The notes: generated by a model not told the origin, from the letters alone. DNA of 64,000 bases from UBA4416 sp964541155 (GCA_964541155.1 CAZIPC010000001.1:434001-498000); one strand, 5' to 3'; counted from the first letter of the stretch, positions 8,311 to 17,178 are shown. Numbers and translations are program-made.

Positions 8311-10851
8311 ATGGAAGCAAAATTTTCACAACGTGTAAAAGACGTTATAACATTTAGCCGTGAGGAAGCTCTAAGACTAGGACACGATTACATTGGAATA
8401 GAACATTTAATGTTAGGTATGATTCGTGATGGAGAGGGAGTAGGTATTAAAATGCTTAAAAATTTAGGGATCAATATTCAAGATTTTAGAAAACAAATTG
8501 AACAGAACTTACCTATATCAATGCGAAAAGTAAATAATCTTGCTAATATTCCATTAGTTAAACAAGCCGAAAAAACATTAAAATTAACCTATCTTGAAGC
8601 TAAAGTTTTTAAAGCTCCTCAAATTGGAACAGAACATCTATTAATGTGTATTTTAAAAGACAATGATAATCTAGTTACTAAATCATTATCAAAATTTGGG
8701 GTAGATTACAACTCTGTTAAATTGGAATTAGAAAATTATTTAGAAAATCCACAAAAAATTGAAAATTCCACTGCTGGCGGAGACGAGGATGATAACGAAG
8801 AATCATTTAGTAATTCTGGTAATGCTGGCTCTTCCAGAAAACCAGGAGATTCAAAATCTAAGACACCAGTATTAGATAATTTTGGAAGAGATTTAACTAA
8901 GATGGCCGAAGAAGGCAAATTAGACCCTGTTGTTGGTCGAGAAAAAGAAATCGAACGAGTTTCTCAAATTCTATCGCGTCGTAAAAAAAACAATCCAATT
9001 CTAATAGGTGAACCAGGTGTTGGTAAATCAGCAGTTGCAGAAGGTTTAGCATTACGCATTGTTCAACGCAAGGTATCTCGTGTATTATTTGGAAAACGAG
9101 TAGTTACCTTAGATCTAGCGTCTTTAGTTGCTGGCACAAAATACAGAGGACAATTTGAAGAACGGATGAAAGCAGTGATGAATGAATTAGAAAAAAATCC
9201 TGATGTCATTTTATTTATTGATGAAATTCACACTATAATTGGAGCTGGTGGTGCTAGCGGAAGTATGGATGCAAGTAATATGTTTAAACCTGCTTTAGCT
9301 CGTGGAGAAATACAATGTATTGGTGCTACAACATTAGATGAATTTAGACAACATATTGAAAAAGATGGGGCTTTAGAGCGTCGTTTCCAAAAAGTAATCA
9401 TTGAGCCAGCGACACAAGAAGAGTCTTTACAAATTCTAACAAATATTAAATCTAAATACGAAGATCATCATAATGTAACTTATACCCCAGATGCTATTAA
9501 GGCCTGTGTGACGTTAACAGCTAGATATTTAACAGACAGACACTTGCCAGATAAAGCTATAGACGCTTTAGATGAAGCAGGCTCAAGAGTTCATATCACA
9601 AACATCAATGTTCCTGAAAATATATTGGAACTTGAGAAAAAAATGGAAGACATTAAAGAACTTAAAAATCAAGTCGTTCGCTCTCAAAAATATGAAGAGG
9701 CTGCTAAATTACGCGATACCGAAAAACAATTACAAGCTCAATTAGATGCAGCTAAAAAAGCATGGGAAGAAGAAACAAAGATGAACAGAGTAACTGTAAC
9801 AGAAGAAAACGTTGCTGAAGTTGTATCTATGATGAGTGGCGTTCCTGTTCAACGTATTTCTCAAAATGAAGGAGAGAAACTTGTAAAAATGGTGGAACAA
9901 TTACAGGGTAAAGTTATTGGTCAGGACGAGGCGTTAAAAAAAGTTGTTAAAGCTATTCAGCGAAACCGTGCTGGATTAAAAGATCCCAACAAACCAATAG
10001 GATCGTTTATTTTTTTAGGGCCTACAGGTGTTGGTAAAACTCAATTAGCAAAAATTTTAGCAAAACATTTGTTTGATAACGACGAAGCTTTAATTAGAAT
10101 TGATATGAGTGAGTATATGGAAAAATTTGCGGTTACTCGATTAATTGGAGCTCCTCCGGGATATGTAGGATATGAAGAAGGTGGTCAATTAACGGAAAAA
10201 GTTAGACGTCGCCCATATTCTGTAGTTTTATTAGATGAAATCGAAAAAGCACATCCCGATGTATTTAATATGCTATTACAAGTACTAGATGATGGTCAGC
10301 TAACAGACAGTTTAGGTCGTAAAATTGATTTTAAAAATACTATCATTATTATGACATCCAATATTGGAGCTCGTCAGTTAAAAGAATTTGGAACAGGTGT
10401 AGGTTTTGGAACTCAATCAAGATTAGATAGTGAAGCCGAAATGAATAAAGGCGTTGTAGAAAATGCCTTAAAAAAAGCATTTGCTCCAGAATTTTTAAAT
10501 CGAATAGATGATGTCATTATGTTTAATTCTCTTAATAAAGAAGATATTCATAAAATTATTGATATTGAATTAAACGGATTATTTGGAAGGGTAAACACAC
10601 TTGGTTACACTATTAACATAACTGATGCCGCAAAAGACTTTATTGTAGAAAAAGGGTATGACTCTCAATATGGTGCTCGTCCATTAAAAAGAGCAATTCA
10701 AAAATACTTGGAAGATCCAATGGCTGAAGAAATTATCCAAAGCAATTTATCTGAAGGGGATCAAATTGAAATAGATTATGATGCGGAAAAGAAAGAAATT
10801 ATAGTAAAAACAATTAAACCAAAAGCTAAAAAGAAAAAAGAAGATAACTAA
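8311..10851 (+). CDS. clpC: ATP-dependent Clp protease ATP-binding subunit ClpC
   Basis: This is an 846-residue Hsp100 unfoldase that feeds substrates to ClpP. Two Clp N repeats occupy residues 1-145, followed by an acidic/Ser-rich linker (150-185). The first AAA+ module has Walker A GEPGVGKS at 233-240 and Walker B LFIDE near 301-305. A UVR-like middle region (Y-E-E-A-A-K-L-R-D, about 460) marks ClpC rather than ClpA or ClpB. The second AAA+ module has Walker A GPTGVGKT at 570-577. A VGF tripeptide at 697-699 fits the ClpP-binding loop. The Lys-rich tail ends at a strong terminator. clpC beside gyrA is a typical Flavobacterial arrangement. Confidence 0.97.
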   Translation: MEAKFSQRVKDVITFSREEALRLGHDYIGIEHLMLGMIRDGEGVGIKMLKNLGINIQDFRKQIEQNLPISMRKVNNLANIPLVKQAEKTLKLTYLEAKVFKAPQIGTEHLLMCILKDNDNLVTKSLSKFGVDYNSVKLELENYLENPQKIENSTAGGDEDDNEESFSNSGNAGSSRKPGDSKSKTPVLDNFGRDLTKMAEEGKLDPVVGREKEIERVSQILSRRKKNNPILIGEPGVGKSAVAEGLALRIVQRKVSRVLFGKRVVTLDLASLVAGTKYRGQFEERMKAVMNELEKNPDVILFIDEIHTIIGAGGASGSMDASNMFKPALARGEIQCIGATTLDEFRQHIEKDGALERRFQKVIIEPATQEESLQILTNIKSKYEDHHNVTYTPDAIKACVTLTARYLTDRHLPDKAIDALDEAGSRVHITNINVPENILELEKKMEDIKELKNQVVRSQKYEEAAKLRDTEKQLQAQLDAAKKAWEEETKMNRVTVTEENVAEVVSMMSGVPVQRISQNEGEKLVKMVEQLQGKVIGQDEALKKVVKAIQRNRAGLKDPNKPIGSFIFLGPTGVGKTQLAKILAKHLFDNDEALIRIDMSEYMEKFAVTRLIGAPPGYVGYEEGGQLTEKVRRRPYSVVLLDEIEKAHPDVFNMLLQVLDDGQLTDSLGRKIDFKNTIIIMTSNIGARQLKEFGTGVGFGTQSRLDSEAEMNKGVVENALKKAFAPEFLNRIDDVIMFNSLNKEDIHKIIDIELNGLFGRVNTLGYTINITDAAKDFIVEKGYDSQYGARPLKRAIQKYLEDPMAEEIIQSNLSEGDQIEIDYDAEKKEIIVKTIKPKAKKKKEDN

Positions 10852-10855
10852 TAAC

Positions 10856-10886
10856 AAAAAAGCCTCAGATTTAACTGAGGCTTTTT
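10856..10886. terminator. Two-way terminator between clpC and the YqeY gene
   Basis: GCCTCAG (10862-10868) and CTGAGGC (10875-10881) form a perfect stem with a 6-base loop, flanked by A5 and T5. It serves clpC on the plus strand and the convergent YqeY-like gene on the minus strand. Confidence 0.92.
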
Positions 10887-10907
10887 AATTTCAGAGAGTA
10901 TACAAAA

Positions 10908-11348
10908 TTACCCTAATAATTCTTTCACAATTTGAGATACTAATTTACCATCAGCTCTACCAGCAATAACTTTATTTGCTGCACCCATTACTTTACCCAT
11001 ATCTGAAGCAGATGATGCGCCTGATTCCGTAATAGCATTTTTTACAATAACTCTAATTTCATCATCTGTTAAAGCCTTAGGTAAATATTCCTCCATAACT
11101 AATGCTTGAGCAATTTCATCTGCCGCTAGATCCTCTCGGTTTTGTTGTTTATAAATTTCAGCGGTTTCTTTACGTTTTTTATATTCTTTTTGAATAGCTT
11201 TCATTGCGCTATCTTCCGTTAAGCCTTCTGGAGAAGTTTTTAATAATAAAATAACTGATTTAATCGCTCTTACAGCCTCTAAACGTTTTGCATCTTTTGC
11301 TAACATAGATGCTTTAACATCTGCATTAATTTTTTCTTCGATTCCCAT
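10908..11348 (-). CDS. GatB/YqeY domain protein
   Basis: This 146-residue protein matches the stand-alone YqeY family, whose helical domain resembles the tRNA-binding tail of the GatB amidotransferase subunit. The N-terminus M-G-I-E-E-K-I-N-A-D-V-K-x-x-M-L-A-K-D aligns with typical YqeY starts, which supports the ATG at 11348. An upstream TTG at 11372 would add eight residues but lies inside a TAACTTTG promoter motif. The central R-K-E-T-A-E-I-Y-K segment and the C-terminal G-M-G-K-V-M-G-A-A-N-K and G-K-L-V-S-Q-I-V-K regions are conserved in the family. A role in Glu/Asp-tRNA amidation is often suggested but unproven. It is convergent with clpC and divergent from tag. Confidence 0.92.
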   Translation of the reverse strand: MGIEEKINADVKASMLAKDAKRLEAVRAIKSVILLLKTSPEGLTEDSAMKAIQKEYKKRKETAEIYKQQNREDLAADEIAQALVMEEYLPKALTDDEIRVIVKNAITESGASSASDMGKVMGAANKVIAGRADGKLVSQIVKELLG

Positions 11349-11369
11349 AATAATATGTTTATTTTTAAA

Positions 11370-11377
11370 CAAAGTTA
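11370..11377 (-). promoter_or_regulatory. Promoter for the YqeY gene (-7, with -33 at 11397-11400)
   Basis: The minus strand reads TAACTTTG (TAnnTTTG), preceded by TTTG at 11397-11400 with a 19-base spacer, the expected Bacteroidota -33/-7 geometry. A second full match, TATATTTG, overlaps the -33 at 11397-11404. Confidence 0.6.
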
Positions 11378-11424
11378 TACTTCATAAATCAAAATTCAAA
11401 TATATAATTTAAAAGAAAATTATT

Positions 11425-11985
11425 ATGGAATGTACATGGCCTGGAAACGATGAACAAATGAAACTTTACCACGACACAGAATGGGGAATTCCTGTTCATA
11501 ATGATAAAAAACACTTTGAATTTATTGTTTTAGATTCTTTTCAAGCTGGATTAAGTTGGAAAACAATTTTACATCGTCGTAAACATTTTAAAAAAGCCTT
11601 CGCTAATTTTGATGTAAACAAAGTAGCAAAATTTAATGAATCGAAAGTATCGGAACTAATGCAAAACGAAGGTATTATTCGTAATAAACTAAAAATTACA
11701 GCAACTATAAAAAATGCGCAATCATTTATAAACATTCAAAAAGAATTTGGTTCATTTGATTCTTTTATATGGCAATTTACAGACTTTAAAACCATTATAA
11801 CCAAAGTAAAACAATCTTCAGAAATTAGAGCTACTTGCCCTGAATCAGATGCCATGAGTAAAGCTCTAAAAAAACGAGGATTTTCTTTTGTTGGTTCTAC
11901 AATTTGCTATGCATATATGCAAGCTGCAGGTATGGTTAACGATCATTTGATTAGCTGTTCAAGATATAAAGATCTTATGAAATAA
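11425..11985 (+). CDS. tag: DNA-3-methyladenine glycosylase I
   Basis: This 186-residue base-excision-repair enzyme removes 3-methyladenine from alkylated DNA. The structural zinc site of Tag is complete: Cys3, His16, His174 and Cys178. The segments Y-H-D-T-E-W-G, Q-A-G-L-S-W and K-A-L-K-K-R-G-F-S-F-V-G-S-T align closely with E. coli Tag. The glutamate that contacts the base in E. coli (Glu38) is Asp37 here, a conservative change. It starts at an ATG divergent from the YqeY gene and is followed 15 bases later by the Nif3 gene, which has its own promoter-like element. The function is secure; the effect of the Glu-to-Asp change is unknown. Confidence 0.95.
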   Translation: MECTWPGNDEQMKLYHDTEWGIPVHNDKKHFEFIVLDSFQAGLSWKTILHRRKHFKKAFANFDVNKVAKFNESKVSELMQNEGIIRNKLKITATIKNAQSFINIQKEFGSFDSFIWQFTDFKTIITKVKQSSEIRATCPESDAMSKALKKRGFSFVGSTICYAYMQAAGMVNDHLISCSRYKDLMK

Positions 11986-11988
11986 CAT

Positions 11989-11996
11989 TACCTTTG
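11989..11996 (+). promoter_or_regulatory. Start-proximal -7-like element before the Nif3 gene
   Basis: TACCTTTG is a full TAnnTTTG match that ends only 4 bases before the ATG at 12001. If it is a promoter, the transcript would start at or beside the start codon (leaderless). No -33 is evident. Confidence 0.45.
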
Positions 11997-12000
11997 AAAT

Positions 12001-13095
12001 ATGATTTTAAAACAACTCATTACCGAAATTGAAAAATTTGCTCCTCTAGCCTATCAAGAATCCTATGATAATTGTGGATTATTAATAGGAAATAAAGAAC
12101 AAGAAATCACTGGAGCTATTTTATGCTTAGATTGCACTGAAGCTATAATAGAAGAAGCTATTAAAAAAAAATGTAATGTGATTATTTCTCATCATCCCAT
12201 TATTTTTAGTGGTCTAAAAAAACTAAATGGTAATAATTACGTTGAACGAACAATTATAAAAGCTATTCAAAATAACATTGCTATTTATGCCTGCCACACT
12301 AACTTAGATAATGTAAAATTAGGAGTCAACAAAAAAATAGCTAACAAAATAGGACTAGTTAATACTCAAATTTTAAATCCTAAAAAATCATTATTAAAAA
12401 AAATTGTCACATTTGTTCCAGAGTCTCATCTAAAAATCGTTCAAGAAAGTTTATTTAATGCTGGTGCTGGTAATATTGGTAATTATGATAATTGTAGTTT
12501 TTCATCAAGTGGGCTCGGAACCTATAGGGGAAATGAACAAACGAAACCATTTATTGGAAAAAAAGGAAAATTAAATACTGAAAAAGAAATACGTTTAGAA
12601 TTAATTTTTGAGACAATAAATGAATCAAAAATTATTTCCGAACTCAAAAAAAATCACCCATATGAAGAAGTAGCTTTTGATATTTTTCAACTAGAAAACG
12701 TCTACCAAAATAGTGGTTCAGGAATGGTTGGAGAATTAGATCAGCCAATATCTGAAATTGAATTTTTAGAACGGTTAAAATCTGTTTTTATGTTAAAACT
12801 TATTAAACATACACCGTTATTAAATAAATCCATAAAAAAAATAGCTATATGTGGTGGTAGCGGAAGTTTTCTTTTAAAAAACGCAATTAATTCAAAATCA
12901 GATGCATACATTAGTTCAGATTTCAAATATCATGAGTTTTTTGATGCCGAAAATCAAATTTTAATTGCTGATATTGGTCATTATGAAAGCGAACAATTTA
13001 CTCCCGAAATTTTTTATGAAATTATATCAAATAAATTTCCTACTTTTGCAAGCTATTTAACGGAAACAAACACTAACCCAGTTAATTATTTTTAA
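12001..13095 (+). CDS. Nif3-like dinuclear metal centre hexameric protein
   Basis: This 364-residue protein belongs to the Nif3/YbgI family (sometimes annotated as GTP cyclohydrolase I type 2). The N-terminal half has S-Y-D-N-C-G-L-L-I-G, the metal ligands S-H-H-P (His64, His65) and a C-H-T-N-L-D motif. The C-terminal half closes the metal site with D-I-G-H-Y-E-S-E. Residues about 130-240 form the extra PII/CutA-like insert found in long Nif3 proteins. The biochemical activity of the family is not settled. The gene is followed after 3 bases by a zinc-ribbon coiled-coil protein, a pairing widely conserved in Bacteroidota, which suggests a shared role. Confidence 0.93.
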   Translation: MILKQLITEIEKFAPLAYQESYDNCGLLIGNKEQEITGAILCLDCTEAIIEEAIKKKCNVIISHHPIIFSGLKKLNGNNYVERTIIKAIQNNIAIYACHTNLDNVKLGVNKKIANKIGLVNTQILNPKKSLLKKIVTFVPESHLKIVQESLFNAGAGNIGNYDNCSFSSSGLGTYRGNEQTKPFIGKKGKLNTEKEIRLELIFETINESKIISELKKNHPYEEVAFDIFQLENVYQNSGSGMVGELDQPISEIEFLERLKSVFMLKLIKHTPLLNKSIKKIAICGGSGSFLLKNAINSKSDAYISSDFKYHEFFDAENQILIADIGHYESEQFTPEIFYEIISNKFPTFASYLTETNTNPVNYF

Positions 13096-13098
13096 ACT

Positions 13099-13863
13099 AT
13101 GTGCGCTAAAATCAAAGAAAAAATTGATGCATCTATCGAAGGAAAACTTCGTGCTTTATATGAATTACAACTTATCGATTCTAAAATTGATCGTATTCAC
13201 ACTGTTCGTGGAGAGTTACCGCTTGAAGTTCAAGATTTAGAAGATAGCGTTGCTGGTTTAGAAACTCGTGTAAATAATTTATCTGAAGAGTTAAAAGAAT
13301 TAGAAGATCAAGTTGCTGAAAAAACTCAAGCTATTAAAGATTTTAAAGCTAATATTAAAAAATACGAAGCTCAACAAGGTAAAGTAAGAAACAATCGTGA
13401 ATACGATGCAATTACTAAGGAAATTGAGTTCCAAAATTTAGAAATTCAATTAGCAGAAAAACGTTTAAAAGAATACAAATTTGCAATTGAATCTAAATCT
13501 GAAATTGTAGAGAAATCTAAATATGATTACTCTGAACGTAAAAAGGATTTAAAATTAAAAAAATCCGAATTAGATGAAATCATTGCTGAAACTGAAAAAG
13601 AAGAAAAAGAGTTAATGAAAGCTTCTGAAAAAGCTTGCGAAGGAATTGAAGAACGTTTAATAAATGCATATAAACGAGTTCGTTCAAATACTAGAAATGG
13701 ATTAGCTGTTGTTCCTGTTGAACGTGACGCATGCGGTGGATGTTTTAATAAGATACCACCTCAAAAACAATTAGATATTAGAATGAATAAAAAAATATTA
13801 GTTTGTGAACACTGTAGTCGTATTATGGTTGATCCAAATATTATTCAATCAGACAAAAACTAA
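13099..13863 (+). CDS. Coiled-coil protein with C4-type zinc ribbon
   Basis: This 254-residue protein has a long charged coiled coil (about residues 15-190, heptads rich in Glu, Lys and Leu) followed by a zinc ribbon with ligands Cys212, Cys215, Cys236 and Cys239 (CGGC and CEHC). It matches the DUF164/CdsZ-like family, thought to bind nucleic acid or act in RNA metabolism, but without a firm function. It begins 3 bases after the Nif3 stop codon, so the two are almost certainly co-transcribed and possibly translationally coupled. A strong terminator ends the unit. Confidence 0.92.
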   Translation: MCAKIKEKIDASIEGKLRALYELQLIDSKIDRIHTVRGELPLEVQDLEDSVAGLETRVNNLSEELKELEDQVAEKTQAIKDFKANIKKYEAQQGKVRNNREYDAITKEIEFQNLEIQLAEKRLKEYKFAIESKSEIVEKSKYDYSERKKDLKLKKSELDEIIAETEKEEKELMKASEKACEGIEERLINAYKRVRSNTRNGLAVVPVERDACGGCFNKIPPQKQLDIRMNKKILVCEHCSRIMVDPNIIQSDKN

Positions 13864-13880
13864 TTATTTTCATACACATA

Positions 13881-13912
13881 AAAAAAGCCCCACACATTGT
13901 GGGGCTTTTTTT
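13881..13912. terminator. Two-way terminator between the zinc-ribbon and YHYH genes
   Basis: GCCCCACA (13887-13894) and TGTGGGGC (13898-13905) form a GC-rich stem with a very small loop, flanked by A6 and T7. It serves both convergent genes. Confidence 0.93.
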
Positions 13913-13929
13913 ATGTGATGGTTTAATGT

Positions 13930-15279
13930 CTATTTCTCTATCATTATTTTATAATTCACTCGCTTATTGTTATACATAAATCTCACAAAATAAATTCCGC
14001 TATATAACTTCTTAGTGTCAAAGTAAGCTATAGTGCTACCTTGATATAATATTGTTTTATCTACTAAATGACCATCTAAACTATACAACTCAACTTCGCA
14101 ATTTTGTTTCACTAAGTCTTTAATTTGAATAGAAATTAAATCTGATGTTGGATTTGGAAAAACTGAAATATTAACATCTTGTGTATTATTGTTCACTAAT
14201 GTAGGCACAGATGTATATGTGCTAACGGCTTCAGTTATAGAAGTAACCTTAACAGCCACTTTATTACCATAAAATGTTGGGCCAATCAAATATGGATATG
14301 CGGAATTCCAATTAGCATCTACAGTTGCAAAATAGCAATATATACCATTAGGATATTCTGGAGTGACACAAAAACGACCATTATGTTCATCTAAATAATC
14401 TGAAGAAGTTGATGCTATATATTCATAATCTTCTTTAAATAAGCCCAAAGGATAAGTTGAATTGACTGGTGGACCAGCTGTAACAGAAGTTCCATCGTAT
14501 AATGTTGTCCTCGTAGAAATATTTCTTAATTTCCAGCTTGATTTCATCCTTACTATACCCCCTGTTCCATTTGTATTTTTATAACCATAAGCTCCATAAA
14601 CCGGAAATCCATCGTAAGCAAATCCTATCAAAGGAGAATGAGTAGTACTATCTATTGCATATAATCCATCAGCATTATACAAATTACATATAGTAGATAT
14701 CACATTAATATCTAAATTAAATGCGCTTGGATTTTGATGATGGTGATAATTTGTTCCAGCAGGATGACCTTTAGAACAATCAAAACCTGCTTTTTCAGCA
14801 ACTACAGCATCCCTGTTCCAAACACCATCTCCTGAACCTCCTAACGGACCTCCCGCTAAAGCATTGGTTGAACTTTTCCAAGATACCCCGTCTCTATAGT
14901 CAAACATAGCTACTCCATTAATAAACAATCCTATATTTCCGCCTGTTGTACTTGACAGAGTGCCTGTATTTTGTACTGGATTTAAAGGGAATTTAAAAAT
15001 ACCATTTTGGTTACCCGCTTGATTAGGGTTACCATCTAAATAAGGCCCTACTACATATGAAGGAATACCTTGAGTAGAAGCATAAACGTAATTATTTGAA
15101 TATTGAACTGATTGAACATTTGCAATATAGGAATCTGTAATAGGTGTTGAATTACCAGACACATAATGCTTACCGTGAAGAGTTGTATTTTGTAACCAAG
15201 AAGTAATTGCTGGATTAGTTTGAGAGAATACAGACAAGCATTGCGTTGCTATAATGTATATTGCGATTTTTTTTTTCAT
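13930..15279 (-). CDS. YHYH-domain protein exported by T9SS
   Basis: This 449-residue protein has an N-terminal Sec signal peptide (to about residue 19, ending V-F-S-Q). The central domain (roughly 90-330) carries the G-H-P-A-G-T-N-Y-H-H-H motif that defines the YHYH family, plus many Gly/Tyr/Asp-rich loops. The His cluster and several acidic residues suggest metal binding, but no activity is established. The last about 85 residues (V-F-P-N-P-T-S-D-L onward, ending Y-K-I-M-I-E-K) form a type A T9SS sorting domain, so the protein should be carried across the outer membrane and anchored or released. It lies 87 bases downstream of the MbnH-like gene, on the same strand, and probably belongs to the same unit. 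Confidence 0.88.
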   Translation of the reverse strand: MKKKIAIYIIATQCLSVFSQTNPAITSWLQNTTLHGKHYVSGNSTPITDSYIANVQSVQYSNNYVYASTQGIPSYVVGPYLDGNPNQAGNQNGIFKFPLNPVQNTGTLSSTTGGNIGLFINGVAMFDYRDGVSWKSSTNALAGGPLGGSGDGVWNRDAVVAEKAGFDCSKGHPAGTNYHHHQNPSAFNLDINVISTICNLYNADGLYAIDSTTHSPLIGFAYDGFPVYGAYGYKNTNGTGGIVRMKSSWKLRNISTRTTLYDGTSVTAGPPVNSTYPLGLFKEDYEYIASTSSDYLDEHNGRFCVTPEYPNGIYCYFATVDANWNSAYPYLIGPTFYGNKVAVKVTSITEAVSTYTSVPTLVNNNTQDVNISVFPNPTSDLISIQIKDLVKQNCEVELYSLDGHLVDKTILYQGSTIAYFDTKKLYSGIYFVRFMYNNKRVNYKIMIEK

Positions 15280-15366
15280 ATTTTAATTATTAGACTTTTA
15301 CATAAAATTAAAACAATATTAATGATATAAAAATAAAATTAGGCGAATTCAATTCTAAAATCAATA

Positions 15367-16374
15367 TTATTTTTTAAAAGAATATTTAGTGTTAAATAAA
15401 AATTCTTTATCCGTAAGCGTTAATAAAAAAGCAATTAAATCAACTTTTTCATTAGAACTTAAAATAATCGGTAATTTTATCTTTTCGCTTACTATTTTTG
15501 TATTTTGAAAATTAGATGTATAATGTTTTAAAACTTGTGAAAGTGTTTTAAACCTACCATCATGCATGTAAGGGTATGAAAATTCTATATTTCGCAATGT
15601 CGGAACTTTAAATTTCAAAGAATCTGATCTATCTTTTGTTATTCTCATTCGCCCATAATCATTTAATGTTGAATCTAGTGGCAAACCGTTATATTCAAAT
15701 CTCATATTTGTGAATAATGGCTCTGTATGACAATTAGAACAATATTTTTTAAATAACAAATATCCATTTTGTTCTTGGGAGGTAAACTGTATTTGCCCCC
15801 TCATAACACTATCGTATTTTGAATTTGCACTAACTAGTGTAAGCATAAACTGCGAAATAGCCTTTAATGTGTACTCTCCTGTAATAACGCTATCTCCAAA
15901 CGCTTTATAAAATAACAATGGATATTTTTTTGAAGATTGTAATTTTAAAATTACGTTTTGAATATTTTCTCCCATTTCGTCGGGATGACTAATAGGTGCT
16001 AAAGCTTGCACATCTAAATGATTAATTGCACCATCCCACATAAATGATTTTTGCCATGCTAAGTTTAATAAAACTGGCGAATTTCTGATACCTAATCTAT
16101 CATTAATACCATGACTTAAATCATGATCTACGTGAGTAAATGCATTATATTGAGAATGACAACTTGAACACGAAATGGTATTATCCTTTGATAAAATCGG
16201 ATCATAAAATAATATTCTTCCAAGTTGTACTTTTTGATTTGTTAATGCATTTTTAGAAAAGTCATAAACTGGTTTAGGCCAATGTTTAGGCACTGTAAAC
16301 AAGCTATTTTCAAAAATCTGAAAACTGCATAAAACAAAAATTAATAAACAAAAAATGCTAACTATTTTTCTCAC
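15367..16374 (-). CDS. Di-haem cytochrome c peroxidase / MauG-MbnH-like enzyme
   Basis: This 335-residue exported enzyme has two c-type haem sites, C-S-S-C-H at 69-73 and C-S-N-C-H at 212-216. The spacing matches the bacterial cytochrome c peroxidase/MauG superfamily, and other family signatures are present (L-G-x-x-L-F-Y-D-P near 51-59, V-P-T-L-R-N-I near 257-263, Y-M-H-D-G-R near 269-274). The N-terminus is a Sec signal peptide without a lipobox. It starts at GTG; the stop of the upstream MbnP-like gene overlaps it (GTGA), which implies translational coupling. The context points to MbnH, a MauG-like enzyme that oxidises a Trp of its partner MbnP, rather than a simple peroxide-detoxifying peroxidase. 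Confidence 0.9.
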   Translation of the reverse strand: MRKIVSIFCLLIFVLCSFQIFENSLFTVPKHWPKPVYDFSKNALTNQKVQLGRILFYDPILSKDNTISCSSCHSQYNAFTHVDHDLSHGINDRLGIRNSPVLLNLAWQKSFMWDGAINHLDVQALAPISHPDEMGENIQNVILKLQSSKKYPLLFYKAFGDSVITGEYTLKAISQFMLTLVSANSKYDSVMRGQIQFTSQEQNGYLLFKKYCSNCHTEPLFTNMRFEYNGLPLDSTLNDYGRMRITKDRSDSLKFKVPTLRNIEFSYPYMHDGRFKTLSQVLKHYTSNFQNTKIVSEKIKLPIILSSNEKVDLIAFLLTLTDKEFLFNTKYSFKK

Positions 16375-17060
16375 TTTATATTACTTATTTCTTTTTTAAC
16401 TAGTTGTAATAGCTCAAATGCCTCTTTACTTGGCTGCATAATATGATGTTGTTCTGATAAATTTATACGTTTAATTAAATTTGCAACATCTATATCTAAA
16501 TTTATAGATTTGGCATTATCCTGTATATCAATATCAACATTTTGTATAGAATTAAAAGGATATTGATATCCTCCTAAATGAAATTGAAATTCATTATGTC
16601 TTGTTTTACATACATTACTGGTACCTTCTAGCTTTAAATTAATATAACCGCTTTGCCATGTCCAATACATCCCTCTAGTAGGGTCTAAATCTCCTCCTAA
16701 AGCACCAGAAGTATTAACTACGCTATCTATCCCTAAATTAAAATTAAGTTGATTATACTTAACTTGTGCAGGTATTTTTAATAAAATATTTAAGGTTTTA
16801 TCATTAAAAACATCTATTAGATGATAGCTTAAATCTTCTCGCCACACTATAGTATCATGATTTAAAAATTGTACTGAAGAAATGTAAAATTTGAAACTAG
16901 AAAAGCTGATACTATCAGAATTATTTAATTTATAATAATGATTTTCAAGCAGTTTTACATTAGAATACATTGGAATAAATGAAATGTTTACCTGAGTTAA
17001 GTAACTATTTTTAAACAACAACACTATAATAAAAGTAAATAAAAGCCTAGTCTTAATCAT
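16371..17060 (-). CDS. MbnP-like protein with WxW motif
   Basis: This 229-residue protein has a signal peptide (about residues 1-22) and a beta-rich body. Its core D-P-T-R-G-M-Y-W-T-W-Q-S-G-Y (126-139) is the hallmark of the MbnP family. It contains the WxW motif (Trp133, Trp135) whose first Trp is converted to kynurenine by MbnH in a characterised homologue, creating a copper site. Nearby His155 and His161 (H-N-E-F-Q-F-H-L-G-G) are plausible metal ligands. The coding region overlaps the di-haem enzyme by 4 bases, the classic MbnP-MbnH pair. I see no methanobactin precursor or synthesis genes, so a general role in periplasmic copper handling is inferred. Confidence 0.87.
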   Translation of the reverse strand: MIKTRLLFTFIIVLLFKNSYLTQVNISFIPMYSNVKLLENHYYKLNNSDSISFSSFKFYISSVQFLNHDTIVWREDLSYHLIDVFNDKTLNILLKIPAQVKYNQLNFNLGIDSVVNTSGALGGDLDPTRGMYWTWQSGYINLKLEGTSNVCKTRHNEFQFHLGGYQYPFNSIQNVDIDIQDNAKSINLDIDVANLIKRINLSEQHHIMQPSKEAFELLQLVKKEISNIK

Positions 17061-17077
17061 TATTGTTGTTTTTAAGA

Positions 17078-17085
17078 CAAAAATA
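17078..17085 (-). promoter_or_regulatory. Candidate -7 promoter element for the MbnP/MbnH/YHYH unit
   Basis: The minus strand reads TATTTTTG (TAnnTTTG), 17 bases before the MbnP ATG. No -33 or metal-regulator operator is recognised near it. Confidence 0.45.
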
Positions 17086-17142
17086 AAGAAATTAAGACAC
17101 TTTTTTAAAGAATTAGAAAGGCATTAGATTTGAAATAAAGTC

Positions 17143-17178
17143 AAAAAAAAAGAGCCATAATAAATTATGACTCTTTTT
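17143..17178. terminator. Hairpin terminator upstream of the MbnP unit
   Basis: AGAG-C-CATAAT and ATTATG-A-CTCT form a long stem with one internal mismatch and a 2-base loop, flanked by A9 and T6. It is placed to end transcripts of the guaB-def-TPR lipoprotein genes on the minus strand. Confidence 0.8.

Noticed and set aside
15367..16374. Simple cytochrome c peroxidase for peroxide detoxification.
   Set aside because: The overlap with an MbnP-like gene and the WxW motif of that partner make a MauG/MbnH role more likely, though not proven.
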